A DNA stretch of 64,000 nt from Ichthyophis bannanicus (lineage: Eukaryota > Chordata > Amphibia > Gymnophiona > Ichthyophiidae), in NCBI GenBank assembly GCA_033557465.1, contig CM066043.1, positions 74,926,662 to 74,990,661 of the forward strand. The letters run 5' to 3'. The position numbers and the translations under genes were made by a program. This document shows, piece after piece, positions 54,770 to 64,000 of the stretch (positions within the stretch are counted from its first letter, which is position 1; every line of letters starts with the position of its first letter). The notes beneath the pieces were generated by a model. The model was not told the DNA's origin. It worked only from the letters and a program-made list of their open reading frames with translations, and did no database searches.

Positions 54770-55576
54770 ATCTCCATGATCTTAACCTCCCTCAGCAGGT
54801 AAAGTATATCCTTTATGCTTCCAGGAAGCCTTCCACAAGACGCTCTTGTGCTTTCAAGTGGAAAAGGTTTACCATATGGTGTTCGCAGAAGGGTCTTAAC
54901 CCCCTTGTGTTACCTCTGGAATCACTACTGGAGTATCTCCTTTATTTATCCAATGCAGGACTTAAGACTAACTCAGTGAGGGTCCATTTGAGTGCCATTG
55001 CAGCTTCCTTCAAGCCCCTAAATGGACAACCTATTTCCTCCCATCCTCTTATAGCAAGATTTATGAGAGGCCTTCTGCTAACTAAGCCTCCCATTAAGCC
55101 ACCACCTGTGGCATGGGATTTAAACTTGGTTCTTGGTCAGCTCATGAAGCCACCTTTAGAACCCTTAGCTACTACCTCCTTGAAATTCCTTTCTTGGAAG
55201 GTTATCTTTCTTATTGCAATCACATCAGCACGTCGCATCAGTGAGTTGTAGGCACTAGTAGCTGATCCATCTTATACAAGGTTCCATCATGACAAGGTAG
55301 TCCTTAGGACTCATCCACACTTTATGCCAAAGGTGGTCTAGCCTTGTCATCTAAACCAAGCGGTCTACCTACATGTGTTCTTTCCAAGGCCTCATGCATC
55401 AAATGCAGAAAGGAATCTTCATACTTTGGACTGTAAAAGAGCTTTAGCCTTTTACTTACAAAGAACACAGCAACATAGAAAGTCCTCTCAACTCTTTGTT
55501 GCTTTTGATCCTTCTCATTTGGGACTTCCAGTTTCCAAGAGAACACTATCTAACTGGATTGCTCAGTGTATTTCCT
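54760..55576 (+). pseudogene. DIRS A2 tyrosine recombinase, N-terminal part (split by A3)
   Basis: The coding continues in the frame that is open back through the RT gene (to 52483). It includes LNLPQQVKYILYASRKPSTR, WCSQKGLNPLVLPLESLLEY, LKTNSVRVHLSAIAASFKPL, VAWDLNLVLGQLMKPPLEPL and IAITSARRISEL (first catalytic Arg). A TAG at 55249-55251 replaces the Gln after SEL. Later parts (RPHASNAERNLHTLDCKRAL, SNWIAQCIS) run in a shifted frame. Coding breaks off at 55576 where A3 begins and resumes at 61465. Confidence 0.9.
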
Positions 55577-55963
55577 ATCTCCAGGAACAAGCAGGAATAA
55601 GTCCTCACATATGGGTACGTCGGTACCGACGGAGCCTGAGTGGGAAAGCTCCCCAGCTTCCCAGAAGGAAAGCTTTTGGGGCCTCCCACTGCGCATGCGC
55701 GCTGCCTTCCCGCCTTCCTGACCAACTCTCCTCAGTTCTTCTTTTTCCGCAGAGCCAGCAGGTCGTGTTCCTGTCACTGCTGAAGAAGTTGTTATTTTAA
55801 TTTATTTCTTTGGCCGTGTGTCTGCCTTCCCCGATTCCAGACCGGTACTGCCGGTCTTTTTTTTCCTTTATTTAAAAAAAAAAAAAAAAAAAAATCTTCT
55901 TTTTTTCCTCTCACTTGGTGTGTTAGTTCTGTGAGGCCTTTAGGCCTTCACTAATTCTCCCTC

Positions 55964-57777
55964 ATGGAGAAACAAGCCTCTGGGTTTAAAAAATGCACCA
56001 AGTGCAGCGGTACTATTTCAGTCACAGACACCCATGAATGGTGTCTTAAATGTTTGGGGCCTGACCATTCCATTCCGGATTGCCCATCCTGTTCTTTGAT
56101 GTCTAAACATGACTTACAGAACCGGGCAGCCAAGTTTCACATGCTGTTTTCTACAGATACTCCAGCATCGACATCTTCCAGGTCTTCCTCTCCTGATGGA
56201 TCTCAGGTAACCAAACATTCCTCTGGCAGGTCCTCAAAGGGCAAATCTCCCTCTAAGTATCGAGATACCCCTGGGCTTGACCCTGAGGACCCTGCCCCAG
56301 TCAAACAACCCTGGCGGGAAGCTCCGGCTTCCAAAGCTCCTCCTATGGGGTTACAGGTTGACATCGATGGCACGGCCTCGACCGATCACCTGTTAGACTG
56401 TTCTGGGGTACCGGCTCAATCATCCGGTACCAACATCCAGACAGTCGTGGCGTCCATGGATCATACAGTTCAATCCATGCAGCAGGCCATTTTGGCTTTT
56501 ATTAAGGCTGCGACGCCCTCGGTACCGACTCCGGTTCCGGTTCCACAACCGATACCGGTACCCATGCCTTCCACATCGACCAGGATACCGATTCCGGTTC
56601 CCGGTTCCGGGGTTTTTCCCGATACCGATCCGGTTCCGGGTACCCCCCGATGTCGATACCGGTCGATACGCTTATCGATCCCTGGAAGCAAACAGACGAT
56701 ACTTTGAGTCTTCTGATGATTCTGATTCATCAGATGACTCTGCTGAAGTATCCCTTACTCTACCTGAGGAGCCCTCTTCTCCAAAGAGGAGAATGTCTCC
56801 TCCAGAGGATTTATCCTTTCAAGACTTCATCATTGAAGTAGCTAAAGGTCTTTCTATTTCTGTATCCTCTGAAAAAGAACCTAGAGCAAAAAAGTTAGAC
56901 ATTTTAGGATACTCTAAGGTTCCCAAAGAGGCAGTCACCTTGCCCATCCATGAAATTCTTCAAGATCACATGATGGACTTATGGGAGACTCCTCTCACCC
57001 TATCTCCACATTCTCGTCGTCTGGACACCATATATCGTGTCCCCCCTTCTCCTGGGTTTCAAAAAACTCAGCTCCCGCACTACTCCATCGTGGTGCAGTC
57101 AGCTATGAAAAGGATCAAGAGTACTAAAAGACACTCTTCTACTCCCCCAGGAAGAGAATGTAGGACTCTGGATGCTTTTGGAAGAAAAATCTTCCAAGCA
57201 AGTATGCTTATTGCCAGAATCAACTCATACAGCCTCTATATGGGCATGTTTCTGAAGGAAATTGCATTAAAAATACGCCATTTTCTCCCCTTTATCCCAG
57301 AGGATAGAAAGGAGGAGTTCCTTCTTCTGCTGAAGCATACCCAAGATATTTCAAAGTTCTCCAACAGAGCAGCCTTTGACTCCTTTGAGGGTGCTAGCAG
57401 AGCCTCAGGTATTGCCATAGCGGCTCGCAGAATTGCTTGGCTCCAGGCCTCTAACCTTGAACCCTGGGTCCAGGATGGGTTGGGAAATTTGCCCTGTACA
57501 GGTGAGAATCTGTTTGGTAAGGAGTGGCAAATCAAAGCCACTCAAATGGATGCAGAAAATGCTGCTTTAGGTAGACTTTCTTAAGTCTACCTCTACCCCT
57601 GTCAAGAAGAAATCTTTCAAAAAGCCTTTCTACAAGAAGGCCAGATTTGCCACAAATACTGGCCAACAATCTTCTGCAGCTCGCTTTGCTCCTAAGCGTC
57701 AGCAGCCTAAACAGCCCAGGGCAAAACCTGCAGGGGCTGCTACAGCCCAACAGTCCCAACCCCCTCAGGGTTTTTGA
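55964..57777 (+). pseudogene. DIRS A3 gag-like protein, frame-broken
   Basis: Starts MEKQASGFKKCTKCSG. The zinc-ribbon is complete (C-x2-C-x12-C-x2-C-x4-H-x4-C-x2-C). A Pro/Val-rich repeat region follows (PTPVPVPQPIPVPMPS, 56510-56580), coded by GGTTCC/GGTACC words. The core from 56793 is DLSFQDFIIEVAKGLSISVS, PHYSIVVQSAMKRIKSTKRH, GRKIFQASMLIARINSYSLY and IAARRIAWLQASNLEPWVQD. Frameshifts lie near 56650-56700 and 56790, with a stop at 57582-57584. Confidence 0.88.
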
Positions 57778-59701
57778 CTTAAAACTAGAGAACTTAACCT
57801 TTCTGGCTCTAAAACATCCAGAACCTCTCACCATTCCAGGAAGGTTAACTCATTTTGCTCCCAGATGGGAGCAAATCACATCAGAGCAATGGACCCTCTC
57901 TATCATCAGAGAGGGCTACAAACTACATTTCTCCAACCTTCCTCCCCATACCGTGGTGAGAAGTTTCAATTCTCCCCCATCTCTCCTAGACCTGTTGGGT
58001 CAGGAGGTGACCACTCTTCTCACCCAAAAGGCAATAGAAGAGGTTCCGCTTCCTCAACAAGGGTCAGGTTTTTACTCCCCTTATTTTCTCATTCCCAAGA
58101 AAACAGGGGGGTACAGACCCATTCTGGATCTCAGAGAATTGAACAAATTTCTATACAGGGAGAAATTCAAGATGCTTTCTCTAGGCACTCTCCTTCCATA
58201 CCTACAGAGTCAGGACTGGCTTTGTTCTGTAGATCTCAAGGATGCGTACACACATATACTCATCCATCCATCCCACAGAAAATTCCTACGGTTTCTGTTC
58301 CAGGGAAAACATTTCCAATACAGAGTACTTCCCTTCGGTCTAGCCTCTGCTCCAAGGGTATTTACCAAATGCATGGCAATAGTAGCTACATTTCTACGCG
58401 CCCTGGGAATTTTTGTCTTCCCATACCTGGACGACTAGCTCATCCGAGCTCCGTCTCAGTCCGAGGCTCAGACTTCCCTGGATCGCACCAGGCGAATTTT
58501 ACAGTATCTGGGACTTGTGATCAATCTGCCAAAGTCCCAACTCACCCCTACTCAATCCCTAGAATTCATAGGGGCCTGGTTGGATACCACCACCGCAAGG
58601 GCCTATCTACCTCAGGCCCGTTGCCAACGTCTAGTACACTTAGCCTCTCAGACTCAGTCCAGAAGCCACTTGACTGCCAGAGAGATGCTACAACTATTAG
58701 GCCACATGGCCTCCACAGTGCATGTGGTGCCTTATGCTCACCTACATATGAGAGCAGCTCAATGGACTTTATCCACCCAGTGGACTCAAGCATCAGGAGC
58801 TCTCTCAGACCAAATAGCAAACTCCAATCGTCTCTTTTGGTCTCTCCAATGGTGGATATCCACTCAAAATCTGTTGTTGGGGGCCCCCTTTCAACCATTG
58901 TTGCCCCAAGCAACCCTCACAACAGATGCCTCCCAAACAGGTTGGGGAGCTCATCTCCAAGATCTCTCCACTCAGGGCACTTGGTCTCCACAGGAGACCA
59001 CCCTTCATATCAACCACTTGGAACTTCGAGCAATCTTTCTAGCTGTCAAAGTTTTTCATACCCTCCTCAGCAACATGACAGTCCTTATTCACATGGACAA
59101 TCAAGTAGCCATATTTTACATAAACAAACAAGGAGGGACTGGCTCTCTGTCGCTTTGCAACGAAGCTCTAAGATTATGGGCCTTCGCCAGAGAGCATCAA
59201 ATCCATCTCCTGGCAGTATATCTTCCAGGAATCCAAAACTCTTGGGCAGACAGACTCAGTCGAGTTCTGCTTCCACACGAATGGTCCCTGCACATGGATC
59301 AGGTACTCAGAATCTTCCAGAAATGGGGAACCCCAGACATAGACCTCTTTGCAAGTCCGTGGAATGCCAAACTTCCCCGGTTCTGTTCCAGAATTCCGTG
59401 TCAGGGAGTTCAGACCAAGGATGCCTTCCTCCTGCATTGGGGTCAGGGTTTCCTGTATGCCTTTCCACCCATTCCTTTGATTCCCAAGACTCTGTTCAAA
59501 CTTCAAAGGGATCAAGGGTCCATGATCCTCATAGCTCCACGCTGGCCACGCCAAGTGTGGTACCCTCTACTTCTGCATCTCTCCCAAGACCCCTCCCTGG
59601 ACTTGGGAGCTGCTCCAGACCTTCTGTCTCAGGAGGAGGGGACTTTGTGGCACCCAAACCCCAAGTCCCTTCACCTCAGAGCTTGGTTACTGAAGGCCTA
59701 G
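57647..59701 (+). pseudogene. DIRS A3 RT / RNase H / methyltransferase-like polyprotein, one stop
   Basis: One frame runs from 57647 to 59701 (about 684 codons), broken only by a TAG where the W of YLDDW belongs (58436-58438). The N-terminal LENLTFLALKHPEPLTIPGR and TLSIIREGYKLHFSNLPPHT show the RT start lost in A2. RT: SVDLKDAYTHILIHPSHRKF, LPFGLASAPRVFTKCMA, FPYLDD. RNase H: LTTDASQTGWGAHLQ, NHLELRAIF, IHMDNQVAIFYINKQGG, NSWADRLSR. Downstream FPPIPLIPKTLFKLQ and LIAPRWPRQVWYPLL. It overlaps an open recombinase frame. Confidence 0.92.
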
Positions 59702-60960
59702 ACTTTCAACACTTCAATCTTTCGCAGCAAGTGAAGGATATCCTACATGCCTCTAGGAAACCTTCCACTAGGCGTTCTTATGCTTTTAAATGGAAAAGAT
59801 TTTCCATTTGGTATGCTCAAAAGGGTCTTAACCCTCTGGCACTCCCATTGAATTCTCTTTTGGAATATCTCCTGCATCTCTCCAATGCAGGACTCAAAAC
59901 GAATTCAGTAAGAGTCCATTTGAGTGCTATTGCGGCATCACTTAAGCCCATCAATGGACAACCTGTTTCCTCTCATCCTCTTATTGCAAGATTCATGAGA
60001 GGCTTAACTTTAACTAAACCTCCCATTCGACCTCCTCCGGTGGCATGGGACTTAAACTTGGTTCTTGGTCAGCTTATGAAACCACCTTTTTGAACCCTTA
60101 GCCACTACCTCCTTGAAATTTCTTTCCTGGAAGGTTATTTTCCTCATTGCAGTCACTTCAGCTCGCCGCATCAGTGAACTGCAGGCCTTAGTGGCTAATC
60201 CACCTTATACAAGGTTCCATCATGATAAAGGTAGTCCTTAGGACAAATCCTCACTTTATGCCTAAAGTGGTCTCACCTTTTCATCTTAATCAAGAGGTAT
60301 ATTTACCTGTCTTTTTCCAGCTCCTCATGCATCCAATGCAGAGAGGAACCTTCATACTCTAGACTGTAAAAGAGCTCTTGCCTTTTACCTCCACAGGACA
60401 CAGCAACATCGAAAGTCTTCTCAGCTTTTTGTTGCTTTTGATCCTTCTCATTTAGGACTTCCAGTCTCCAAAAGAACACTCTCCAATTGGATTGCTCAGT
60501 GTATCTCTTTTGCTTACCAGAGTAAGAACCTTTCTCTGGAGGGCCATGTCACCGCTCACAATGTGAGGGCCATTGCCACCTCTATGGCTCATTTAAACTC
60601 TGTGTCCATTGACCAGATCTGTCGAGCAGCCACCTGGGCCTCGGTTCATACCTTTACAGCCCATTACTATAACTATAACCAAATATCTATAACCAAATAT
60701 TAGTTGTATTTAACTCTATGTAAATTTTATGTGTATATATCTTGTAAATAGTTTCCCCCGTTATTCTCCCGTTATGACTGTACCCTTGTTCTATGTAAGC
60801 ACATTGTGTTATGTAAAAAACATTGTTGCATTGTTGAGTTGTAATGTAAACCGCACTGATCTTAATAGCGCGGTATATAAGAAAAGCAAATAAATAAATA
60901 AATAAATAAATAAATTACTCTTTGGACAAGGACTCCCGCCGGGATGCCTTGTTTGGTCAG
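59700..60960 (+). pseudogene. DIRS A3 tyrosine recombinase, interrupted by L2 fragment
   Basis: FNLSQQVKDILHASRKPSTR and LKTNSVRVHLSAIAASLKPI lie in the frame open from 57865. An extra T near 60091 and an extra A near 60228 shift the frame. Catalytic boxes are readable: VTSARRISELQALV (Arg), TAHNVRAIATSMAHL (H-x-x-R, about 60556-60600) and HTFTAHY (Tyr, about 60646-60666). An L2 3' fragment is inserted directly after the Tyr codon. The remaining C-terminus (LDKDSRRDALFGQAVLRNLF) continues after 60916. Confidence 0.88.
60669..60913 (+). repeat. L2-like LINE 3' end inserted in A3 recombinase
   Basis: Flanked by ATTACT (60663-60668 and 60914-60919). It ends with AATGTAAACCGCACTGATCT, TAGCGCGGTATATAAGAAAA and an (AAATA)n tail. 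The intact A2 reading at 61611-61640 (CCCATTACTGCTTGGACAAG) shows what was interrupted. Confidence 0.88.
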
Positions 60961-61099
60961 GCTGTCCTCAGAAACCTGTTCCATTCTTGAACAACTCCAG
61001 CCCACCTTCCCTGAATGGATGCCTGAGATCCATAGGAAGATGAAGAACCTTTCAGGGTCTCATACCCTTCAGGGGATCTCCCGGGCATCTTAGCTAGGG

Positions 61100-61200
61100 A
61101 GTCCCCATATGTGAGGACTTATTCCTGCTTGTTCCTGGAGATAGCACAGTTACTTACCTGTAACAGGTGATCTCTGGGAACAGCAGGAATTAGTCCTCAC
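61100..61200 (+). repeat. DIRS A3 internal complementary region
   Basis: CCCCATATGTGAGGACTTAT to TCCTGGAGAT is the inverse of A3's left terminus. AGCACAGTTACTTACCTGTA to CAGCAGGAAT is the inverse of its right terminus. The two meet at 61142-61144. The palindrome around TTACCT (61137-61175) is the same as in A1. Confidence 0.9.
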
Positions 61201-61464
61201 AACCCGCCCACCTCCCCTAGGAGTTGTATCTCTCTCTCTCTTCCTTTCCTCTCTCTGTTGTCTCAGCTATAAACTCGAACTGAGGAGAGTTGGTCAGGAA
61301 GGCGGGAAGGCAGCGCGCATGCGCAGTGGGAGGCCCCAAAAGCTTTCCTTCTGGGAAGCTGGGGAGCTTTCCCGCTCAGGCTCCGTCGGTACCGACGTAC
61401 CCATATGTGAGGACTAATTCCTGCTGTTCCCAGAGATCACCTGTTACAGGTAAGTAACTGTGCT

Positions 61465-61694
61465 TTGCCTATCAGAGTAAGATCCTTCCTCTGGAGTGCC
61501 ATGTCACAGCTCACAATGTGAGAGCCATGGCAGCTTCAATGGCTCATCTACACTCTGTCTCTATCGACGACATCTGTCGAGCAGCCACCTGGGCCTCGGT
61601 TCATACCTTCACAGCCCATTACTGCTTGGACAAGGACTCCCGCCAGGATGCCTTGTTCGGTCAGGCTGTTCTCCAACACCTGTTCCATACCTAA
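61465..61694 (+). pseudogene. DIRS A2 tyrosine recombinase, C-terminal part
   Basis: Continues A2 coding after the A3 insertion: VTAHNVRAMAASMAHLHSVS (H-x-x-R), DDICRAATWASVHTFTAHYC (Tyr), LDKDSRQDALFGQAVLQHLF, stop TAA at 61692-61694. The frame is open. Together with 54760-55576 it makes one recombinase with all catalytic boxes but with the A3 insertion, one TAG and at least one frameshift. Confidence 0.9.
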
Positions 61695-61779
61695 TCAACT
61701 TCTACCCACCATCCATGGTTGGATGCCAGAGATCCATGGGAGGAAGTGGAGCCCTTTTTTCAGGGGCACACAACTTCTG

Positions 61780-62167
61780 GGGTCTCTCCCTGGCATCTAA
61801 AGCTAGGGAGTCCCCATATGTGAAGACTACATTCCTGCTTGTTCCTGGAGATAGCATAGTTACTCACCTGTAGGACAGCAGGAATTTAGTCTTCACAACC
61901 CACCCACCTCCCCTAGGAGTTGTATCTCTCTATCTCTTTCCCCCTCTCTCTCTCTCTTTGTCTCAGCTTTAAAACTCAACTGGAGAGAGGCAGTTGGGAA
62001 AGGCAGGAAGGCAGCATGCAGGCGCTGTGGGATGCTCCCAAAAGCTTTCTAATTGGATGCTGGGGAGCGTTCCCGCGCAGGCTCCATCGGTACCGACGAT
62101 ACCCATATGCGAAGACTAAATTCCTGCTGTTCCCGGAGATCACCTGTTACAGGTGAGTAACTATGCT
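61780..62167 (+). repeat. DIRS A2 ICR (partly deleted) and right inverted terminal repeat
   Basis: The ICR at 61808-61900 has the left-end inverse but lacks the CAGGTGATCTCTGGGA segment of the right-end inverse (TACTCACCTGTAGGACAGCA instead). The right ITR (about 61990-62167) ends CACCTGTTACAGGTGAGTAA then CTATGCT and is the inverse of 50598-50760. Confidence 0.88.
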
Positions 62168-62400
62168 CTCTATACAGACACATATGACGACAGTCCCTGT
62201 TCATCAGTGCGTACAATCTAATTAAGACAGATGAGACAAAATATACGAGTAAGGGTAGAAAAGGGCAGGGTAAGGAGAGACAAGGAAAAGGGATCAGGAT
62301 CTAAAAGCAGCCTCAAAAAGGTGAGCCTTTAGCATGGATTTAAAAAGGGGCAGAGATGAAGCTTGACATACTGACTCGGGTTCTTAAGCATCCCTCCAGT
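62168..62400 (-). pseudogene. LINE ORF2 C-terminus (right part), target of DIRS A2
   Basis: Joins 50597 across A2. The minus strand reads FKSMLKAHLFEAA (near 62305-62345), the usual LINE C-terminal 'F+S.LK.HLF' motif, followed towards the 3' end by an ATTGTACGCACTGATGAACA block. Removing A2 restores a continuous LINE 3' end with the TAGCGCTATATAAATG terminus. Confidence 0.7.
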
Positions 62401-62836
62401 CCAGTCCCTTTCCACTGGGTTGTGCCCCCCTTCCAGCAGCCTGGGAGACTGAGCACGTCATCTTGACGACCCTTCAGTTTAAGTACCTCTGGCACCACCC
62501 ACCAGAACCAGTATTTGCTCAGTTTCCATGCAGCTGCAGGGAGTCACATACCCAGGGCAGGCTTTTTGGAGAGACACTGTTAGAGTTTTCTTTTGGCTGA
62601 AAAAAACAAACAAACTAAGAGAAGGGGAGTGAGTTGCAGCGCTGGCGGCAAGAGTGAGGAGCCACGGAGACAGGCGCTCAATTCGCGGCCAGCATGTCCC
62701 ACCTCGTTGCTGAAGCCCTTCTGGTGGCTGTGCATGAGGGCGGGAAAGTGTGCCCCATCGGGGTGAAGAAAAAAGCCCACTGATTTGGCGGTAGACAGGC
62801 CAGGAATGGCATAGCACGGGGCCAGAGGGTGTGATT
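62401..62836. other. No recognisable feature
   Basis: A 145-codon minus frame (62916-62479) is open but shows no family motif, and its 5' end runs into a CR1 3' tail, so I do not call it a gene. Confidence 0.4.
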
Positions 62837-62975
62837 AACATAAGAACATAAGATATGCCATACTGGATCAGACCAAGGTCCATCAAGCCCAGTATCCTGT
62901 TTTCAACAGTGGCCAATCTAGGTCACAAGTACTTAGCAGTTTCTCCAAAAGACACAGGTTCCACAATGCTTGGAA
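62837..62975 (-). repeat. CR1 LINE 3' end fragment
   Basis: AACATAAGAACATAAGATAT, GCCATACTGGATCAGACCAA and AGTGGCCAATCTAGGTCACA are almost the same as 30300-30420, the CR1 3' tail in minus orientation. Confidence 0.85.
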
Positions 62976-63480
62976 GTGATGATGACGGAAGAGACAGAGC
63001 TTAGTAGATGGGTTGAGATGGATATCATAAGAGCAAGTAGTCAGTTGGGAGGCAGAGAGAAGAATTGCAGTTTTCTCCTCAGTGATTTCTGAAAAAGAAG
63101 AAAAGGAGACCAAAGGCGAGGGAAAGATATGGGATTGAAGAGGGGGAAGATGATGTGGAGGTACCCTGCAGAGAATTTAAGGCTAATCTTTTGGACTTTG
63201 TTATGGAAGTAGTCGGCCAAGGTCTGGACAGACAGTGAAAGAAGGATTGGAGGAGGAGAGATCTTGAGTAGAGTGTTGAGCATAGCAAAGAGACAGCAAG
63301 GGTCAGAGGCAAGAGAGTTAGTCAGATGGACATAGTACTCTTGCTTGGCGAGTAATATGGTCAACTGGAAAGAGGTTAGCATGAATTTGATATGTAGGTA
63401 GTCACCGTGGGGTTGTCGACTGCAGCTGAGTGTGCGGCCAGCCACCTCCGATGAGGCTTGGAAACGGAGGTAGATGAGAG
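62976..63480 (-). pseudogene. L2-like LINE, endonuclease-RT linker fragment
   Basis: Minus frames give KQEYYVHLTNSLASDPCCLF, LNTLLKISPPPILLSLSVQT and LADYFHNKVQKI, the linker ahead of the RT domain in L2-type LINEs (compare the 8000-8165 part of the copy at 5831). Two frames alternate, so it is decayed. Confidence 0.75.
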
Positions 63481-63714
63481 GCTCACTTTTGCATGCTTTT
63501 AGTGCCGCAGCTGTTTGTAGGCCCGAGGGTTAAGGGGCCTGTTTTGGCATTTTTTTTTTCTTGCTTATCTAAAAAAAAAAAAAAAAAAAAGTGGGTTTTG
63601 AAGTTTGGCTGAGGTTTAAAGGAAAGGTGTTTTCTTTTGAGGTTGCTGAAGTTTAAAAAAAAAAAAAAGGGTGGGAGAAGAGTGAATTTTAGTTCAGGTT
63701 TGGGCCAGGGAGTT

Positions 63715-64000
63715 TGGCAAGGGGCATGCTCCTGGAGCCTCCGGATTGGCTGCAGTTAACAACGGATGCCAGTCTGGTGGGTTGGGGAGCCCACTGCGAA
63801 GGTCACTTTGCTCATGGGACTTGGAGTCCCCAGGAAGCCCAGTGGTCCATCAACGGATTAGAATTGAGGCCCATGTCTCTCGCGCTCAGGGCGTTCAAGC
63901 AGTTGGTCCGTCGGAGGGCGGTCCGAGGGCTTTTGGACAATGTCACCACAGTAGCATACATCAATCGGCAGGGCAGCACCAGCAGTCCTCCACTGGAGGC
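63715..64000 (+). CDS. DIRS family B-like RNase H, open, cut by window end
   Basis: From 63735 to the window end the frame is open for 88 codons: EPPDWLQLTTDASLVGWG, WSINGLELRPMSLALRAF, LLDNVTTVAYINRQGS. These align with the B element (QPDWVPLLTDACLSGWG, NRLELRVVRLAL, LSDNAVTVAYINRQGG), with the RNase H D, E and D residues kept. The 5' boundary is an A-rich region (63560-63670), so the copy looks 5' truncated. The family is related to, but clearly diverged from, DIRS-B. Confidence 0.85.

Larger units (their letters stand above)
50598..55576 (+). mobile_element. DIRS retrotransposon A2 (family A), left portion
   Basis: The left end ATCTCCGGGAACAAGCAGGA is at 50598. The left ITR (to about 50760) carries GGTACCGACGGAGCCTGCGC. 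gag, RT/RNase H and most of the recombinase gene follow. The element is split at 55576 by A3 and continues at 61465-62167. Without A3 it would be about 5.7 kb. Confidence 0.93.
55577..61464 (+). mobile_element. DIRS retrotransposon A3 (family A), inserted inside A2
   Basis: The left end ATCTCCAGGAACAAGCAGGA is at 55577 and the right end CAGGTAAGTAACTGTGCT is at 61447-61464. The left ITR (to about 55750) and right ITR (about 61285-61464) are inverse. The ICR is at 61100-61200. The flanking A2 recombinase reads continuously when A3 is removed (GTATTTCCT + TTGCCTATCAG, equal in length to the intact site in A3, GTATCTCTTTTGCTTACCAG). There is therefore no target duplication. At 5,888 bp, including a 245-bp L2 fragment, it is the longest family A copy here. 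Confidence 0.95.

Noticed and set aside
52483..55251. A 922-codon open frame as a separate new gene
   Set aside because: Its first part is a shadow of gag plus the shifted RT N-terminus, and its last part is the recombinase. Only the overlap in the middle is of interest, reported as a finding.
62479..62916. 145-codon minus-strand open frame
   Set aside because: It begins inside a CR1 3' tail and has no recognised motif, so it is probably a chance frame.

Overview
This window is a vertebrate nuclear genome segment made almost wholly of transposable elements. I could not support any host protein-coding gene, rRNA gene or true tRNA gene. The mixture is DIRS-type tyrosine-recombinase retrotransposons, CR1, L2-like and BovB-like RTE LINEs, an ORF1-only L1 relative, tRNA-derived SINEs with a MIR/CORE-like middle, and hAT-type elements. 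It points to a tetrapod, and the abundance of DIRS elements suggests an amphibian (for example a caecilian) more than a reptile. The species call is inference only.

Layout: 1-1648 is the 3' end of a decayed DIRS element (D1), followed by a tRNA-SINE. 2150-9748 holds an L2 remnant and a second decayed DIRS (D2), split by a CR1 LINE that is itself split by an L2-like LINE. 11651-11844 is a palindromic hAT-like MITE. 12016-16836 is a complete-ended but decayed DIRS of family A (A1). 17019-23164 is a nearly intact DIRS of a second family (B) with gag, RT/RNase H and recombinase frames. 23300-25200 is L2 debris. 25209-27173 is a non-autonomous hAT element with a perfect 8-bp target duplication. 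27784-29433 is an L1-like element carrying only ORF1 (HAL1-like). 29480-39670 is a third decayed DIRS (C), interrupted by a CR1 that in turn carries a SINE and a 2.8-kb DNA transposon (X). 39934-43480 is an RTE LINE. 46285-46962 is a second, diverged fragment of the X protein. 47490-48786 is an L2-like LINE. 50598-62167 is a DIRS family A element (A2) with another full family A element (A3, 55577-61464) inserted inside its recombinase gene. The window ends in CR1, L2 and DIRS-B-like fragments.

Two systems stand out. First, transposon X has inverted ends and encodes a single ~573-residue protein, broken by one frameshift, that I cannot place in a named superfamily. It has Cys pairs and acidic residues spaced like an RNase H-fold transposase. 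Second, the DIRS copies show the classical architecture very clearly: inverted terminal repeats, an internal complementary region equal to the joined ends, no target duplication, and a recombinase frame that stays open across the RT/RNase H gene.
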